NCBI GenBank assembly: GCA_030446625.1
Contig: JAUJMY010000008.1
Coordinates: 1-64,000 of the forward strand
Direction: 5' to 3'
Source: Gaiellaceae bacterium
Lineage (GTDB): Bacteria > Actinomycetota > Thermoleophilia > Gaiellales > Gaiellaceae
DNA: 64,000 nt
Of this stretch, positions 61,561 through 64,000 are shown in pieces. Every line of letters starts with the position of its first letter. The stretch's first letter is position 1. Made by a program: the position numbers and the translations under genes. The notes under the pieces were generated by a model that was not told the DNA's origin, did no database searches, and saw only the letters and a program-made list of their open reading frames with translations.

Positions 61561-62844
61561 TCAGACGCGCGCGGGTTCGGCGACGCTCGCGCGCACGAGG
61601 CGTGCGAACGGCTCACTCGCGAGCGCCGTGGCGACGTCGGCGACCTTCGCCTCGACGATCTCCTCCCACCGCGCAGGGTCGTCGTCGGCGGGTGAATCGG
61701 CGCCGTCGGCAGCGACGGAGCTTCCGTCCCGCAGCTCCACCGTGACGTGCGCCAGCCGCCGTGCGGGGAACGGCTCGTCCATCGCCGCGTCGACCTCGAC
61801 CTCCACACGCGTCGCGAGTCCGCGCGCGAGCGGGTCGTGCAGTCCAGGCTCGACGATGCTGGCGACCGTGTACTCCCCGTGCGCGAGCGCGTACGCCACC
61901 GGCCAGACCAGGCTGTACTGTGCTTCCTCCGTCCTCTCCGGCACTCCCCTCGCAAGAGCCGCGGCCGCCGCGAACGTGCGGACGCGGACACGGGCGATGC
62001 CGTCGGGCCGGAAGTCGTGGGCTCGGCGGAGCCGGAGCGCGGCCGCGAGCGCGGCATCCGTCCACTTGCAGCACGGGAACTCCTTCACGTAGACCTCGAG
62101 CACGCGCCACGTGCGCGCAAGGGAGCTCACGTCGGCGTGATCCAAGAAGCTCCCCGCGAGCGCCGTGAAGCCGCCGTGTGCGAGCAGCGCGGACGAGACG
62201 CCGACGTATGCGCCCCACCCGCACGCATCCTTCGTCATCGCCGGGTCCGCGACCGACCGCATGATCGGGGCGATCGGCGCGTGGTACTCCGCGAGGCCGA
62301 GCGCGTGGCGAGTCTGAGCCGGGTCGAGGTCGAGCAGCCGCGCCGCGGCGGCCGCCGCTGCGATCCCACCCCAGGCGCCGGACGCGTGGTACTCGGCGGC
62401 GCGCGCATGGAGATCGAGCCCCGCGCGGACGCCGATCTCGTACCCGACGGCGACGGCAGCGAGAAAGTCGTCGTCGCTCGCGTCCACGCGTTCGGCGACG
62501 GCGAGCGCGCCGGGAATCACGACCGCTCCCGGATGACCCTTCACGAGTCGGTGTCCATCGTCGAAGTCGAGCGCGTTGGCGAGCACGCCGTTCGCGAACG
62601 CCGCACCCGCCGCGGCTGCGCGGCGACCGTCGCAGAGGAGCGTCGCCTCGTCTCCGCCGTGCTCGGCCGCGTATGCAGCTGCCACGCGCGCCGACGGCGT
62701 CGGGGCGGCTGCGGCCGAGACAGCCGCTAGGTCGCGGAGCAGCAACCTCACGTGCCTCTGCACGCCCTCCGGAACGTCGTTCCACGCGAGTCCGCGGATG
62801 AAGTCGATCGCTGCGAACCCGCCCGCTTCGTCCGGCCGCGTCAT
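61561..62844 (-). CDS. MmgE/PrpD family protein
   Basis: A 427-residue protein of the 2-methylcitrate dehydratase/aconitate decarboxylase family. It has VAAAYAAEHGGDEATLLCDG, FANGVLANALDFDDGHRLVKGHPGAVVIPGALA, ASGAWGGIAAAAAAARLL and VKEFPCCKWTDAALAAALRL. It is the last gene of the fhs-cyclodeaminase operon, coupled by ATGA. The family is broad, and its job next to folate C1 genes cannot be told; a hydratase or isomerase for an unsaturated acid is possible. Confidence 0.85.
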   Translation of the reverse strand: MTRPDEAGGFAAIDFIRGLAWNDVPEGVQRHVRLLLRDLAAVSAAAAPTPSARVAAAYAAEHGGDEATLLCDGRRAAAAGAAFANGVLANALDFDDGHRLVKGHPGAVVIPGALAVAERVDASDDDFLAAVAVGYEIGVRAGLDLHARAAEYHASGAWGGIAAAAAAARLLDLDPAQTRHALGLAEYHAPIAPIMRSVADPAMTKDACGWGAYVGVSSALLAHGGFTALAGSFLDHADVSSLARTWRVLEVYVKEFPCCKWTDAALAAALRLRRAHDFRPDGIARVRVRTFAAAAALARGVPERTEEAQYSLVWPVAYALAHGEYTVASIVEPGLHDPLARGLATRVEVEVDAAMDEPFPARRLAHVTVELRDGSSVAADGADSPADDDPARWEEIVEAKVADVATALASEPFARLVRASVAEPARV

Positions 62845-63299
62845 GTTGCTCCGCCTCCGCCGGGGGCGTTCGCGCGGATGAGCTCCTCCGCGCTCCGGCG
62901 AACCGCAGCGGTGAGTTCGAGCGCGGTCCGAACATCCGCGCGGAGCGCCGGCTTCGCGCGCTCGAGCAGCGAAGACGCGACGCGCTGCGTGTCGGCGGCG
63001 GCGTCATCGACGTCGCGCAGCACCTCCGAGGCGCGTGCGAGCGCCGCGGTACGCTCCTCTCCCTCCGAGGCGAGGACAAGGGCGTATGCGTCGGCGTCGG
63101 CGTCCGCCAGGGGGAGTGCGCGGCGCCTCAGCCCAGCCGCCGCCGCGGCGATCTCGGTCGCGCCCGAGCGCCTCGCCGCGAGCTCCGTGAGCGCCGCCGC
63201 CATCGCGACCGTGACGGCGAGGGCGGACCCGCCCGCGGGCCCGGGAGGATCCGCGGCGAGATCGTCGACGAACGCTGCGACCGGCGCCGACCCGGTCAA
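62841..63299 (-). CDS. Cyclodeaminase/cyclohydrolase family protein (FchA-like)
   Basis: A 152-residue all-helical protein of the formiminotetrahydrofolate cyclodeaminase family. PPGPAGGSALAVTVAMAAALTELAARRSG gives the Gly-rich N-terminal signature, followed by long Ala/Glu helices. It is shorter than the usual 200 or so. It likely acts as a methenyl-THF cyclohydrolase or formimino-THF cyclodeaminase. The TTG start overlaps the fhs stop (TTGA), which fits: Fhs makes 10-formyl-THF and this enzyme converts it to methenyl-THF. Confidence 0.85.
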   Translation of the reverse strand: MTGSAPVAAFVDDLAADPPGPAGGSALAVTVAMAAALTELAARRSGATEIAAAAAGLRRRALPLADADADAYALVLASEGEERTAALARASEVLRDVDDAAADTQRVASSLLERAKPALRADVRTALELTAAVRRSAEELIRANAPGGGGAT

Positions 63300-64000
63300 A
63301 AGAGCCCGACGGTCCGACCGTTTGCGTCGATGTCGACGGTGAACGCCGCGGGGCGCTCAGCGAGGCCGGGCATCGTCTGCATGTCGCCGCACAGCGGGAC
63401 GAGCCAGCCGGCGCCCGTGTACGCGCGGATGTCCCGGACGGTGACCGTGAAGTCCGTCGGTGCGTTGAGGAGCGCGGCATCGTGCGAGAGCGAGAGGTGC
63501 GTCTTCGCCATGCAGATCGGAAAGGGGCCGAGGCCCGCGGCCGCGTGCGCCTCCGCCTTCTCCTTCGCCGTCTTCAACAGGAAGATCCCCTCGGCGCCGT
63601 AGACGCGCGTCGCGATCGCTTCGATCTTCGTCTCGATCGGCGCATCGTCGGAATAGGTGTAGTCGAACGACGGGGCCTCGCGCGTCGCGTCCACTACCGC
63701 CTCCGCGAGTGCCGCCGCGCCGGCGCCGCCGCGTTCGAACGCCTCGTTCACCTCCGCGGCGTAGGCCCCGTAGTCGAGTGCGAGCCGGCGGACGAGCTCG
63801 ATCTCCTCCTCGGAATCGCCGGGGAAGCGGTTGACCGCGACGACGGCGTTGAGGCCGAACCGCCTCACGTTCTCCAGGTGGCGGTGCATGTTCGCCGCCC
63901 CAAGCTCGATCGCGTCGAGGCCGCCGTACGGGTCGCCGCCGTGGTGCTTCAGCGCGCGGACGGTGGCCACGAGCACGATGCCGCTCGGCGCCAGACCGCC
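63296..64000 (-). CDS. fhs: Formate-tetrahydrofolate ligase, C-terminal part (runs off the window)
   Basis: The last 234 residues of Fhs: VLVATVRALKHHGG, LGAANMHRHLENVRRFGLNAVVAVNRFPGDSEEEI, TKIEAIATRVYGAEGI, FPICMAKTHLSLSHDA, GAGWLVPLCGDMQTMPGLAERPAAF. Fhs joins formate to THF using ATP. The 5' part, including the P-loop, lies beyond 64000. It leads the operon fhs, cyclodeaminase, MmgE/PrpD on the minus strand and links formate to folate C1 units. Confidence 0.96.
   Translation of the reverse strand, partial: GGLAPSGIVLVATVRALKHHGGDPYGGLDAIELGAANMHRHLENVRRFGLNAVVAVNRFPGDSEEEIELVRRLALDYGAYAAEVNEAFERGGAGAAALAEAVVDATREAPSFDYTYSDDAPIETKIEAIATRVYGAEGIFLLKTAKEKAEAHAAAGLGPFPICMAKTHLSLSHDAALLNAPTDFTVTVRDIRAYTGAGWLVPLCGDMQTMPGLAERPAAFTVDIDANGRTVGLF

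Overview
The window is about 64 kb of very GC-rich DNA from what looks like an actinobacterium of the Thermoleophilia (Gaiellales/Solirubrobacterales side). This is inferred from the gene repertoire: an archaeal-type ProRS, a PspA/PspAA/PspAB/HtpX envelope module, MauE/MauA-like proteins, an OpuC betaine transporter, frequent GTG starts and many apparently leaderless genes. Taxonomy cannot be proven from sequence alone. Bases 1-28 are an uninterrupted run of C and look like an assembly artefact.

Region 1 (36-16,973) holds translation genes and housekeeping. All four tRNA-Ser isoacceptors (GGA, CGA, GCU, UGA) lie within 14.5 kb of each other, next to serS. A 1.86-kb integrative element sits in tRNA-Ser(GCU), with perfect 28-bp att repeats and an integrase whose last codons and stop lie inside the tRNA. 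proS is preceded by a proline-rich mini-ORF. Then come a LigD-type polymerase, an ATP-dependent DNA ligase, hydrolases, an SDR, fabF, HAD phosphatases and a cytochrome c-HAD-serS operon.

Region 2 (17,006-32,337) is envelope and redox. It has two divergent polytopic membrane proteins, htpX-pspAB, pspA-pspAA, and a compact set of three overlapping genes resembling methylamine-utilisation (mau) genes but apparently lacking the tryptophans of the TTQ cofactor. These are followed by an MBL hydrolase, two tandem winged-helix paralogues, an O-methyltransferase, and an operon of two zinc alcohol dehydrogenases around a nucleotidyltransferase-like pair.

Region 3 (32,359-48,071) is a genomic island in tRNA-Ala(CGC). 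The 3' part of the tRNA occurs three times (32.4, 37.0 and 48.0 kb), which implies two elements side by side. The first (about 4.6 kb) is partly degraded: it has cyclase/TPR gene remnants, a SnoaL-like protein, and a redoxin gene whose redox-active cysteine codon is TGA with a SECIS-like hairpin downstream. That gene is a candidate selenoprotein. The second (about 11 kb) carries an unknown three-gene operon and an envelope-stress set: an isochorismatase-DUF2171 fusion, NfeD, slipin, an SRPBCC protein and a five-gene Asp23/AmaP operon. No integrase was found in either.

Region 4 (48,220-64,000) is a one-carbon and methylated-amine cluster. It includes NAD-dependent formate dehydrogenase, betaine-homocysteine methyltransferase, a homocysteine methyltransferase fused to a SAM methyltransferase, two IclR regulators, a four-gene OpuC-type transporter whose binding protein carries RTX-like repeats, a glutamine amidotransferase, a DAO-family oxidase, a GFA-family protein, a PuuE-like deacetylase, an MmgE/PrpD protein, a cyclodeaminase and the 3' part of fhs. 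The inferred theme is uptake and stepwise demethylation of betaine-like compounds, with released C1 units passed through folate, formaldehyde and formate. Two identical-arm palindromes suggest direct IclR control of the first part.
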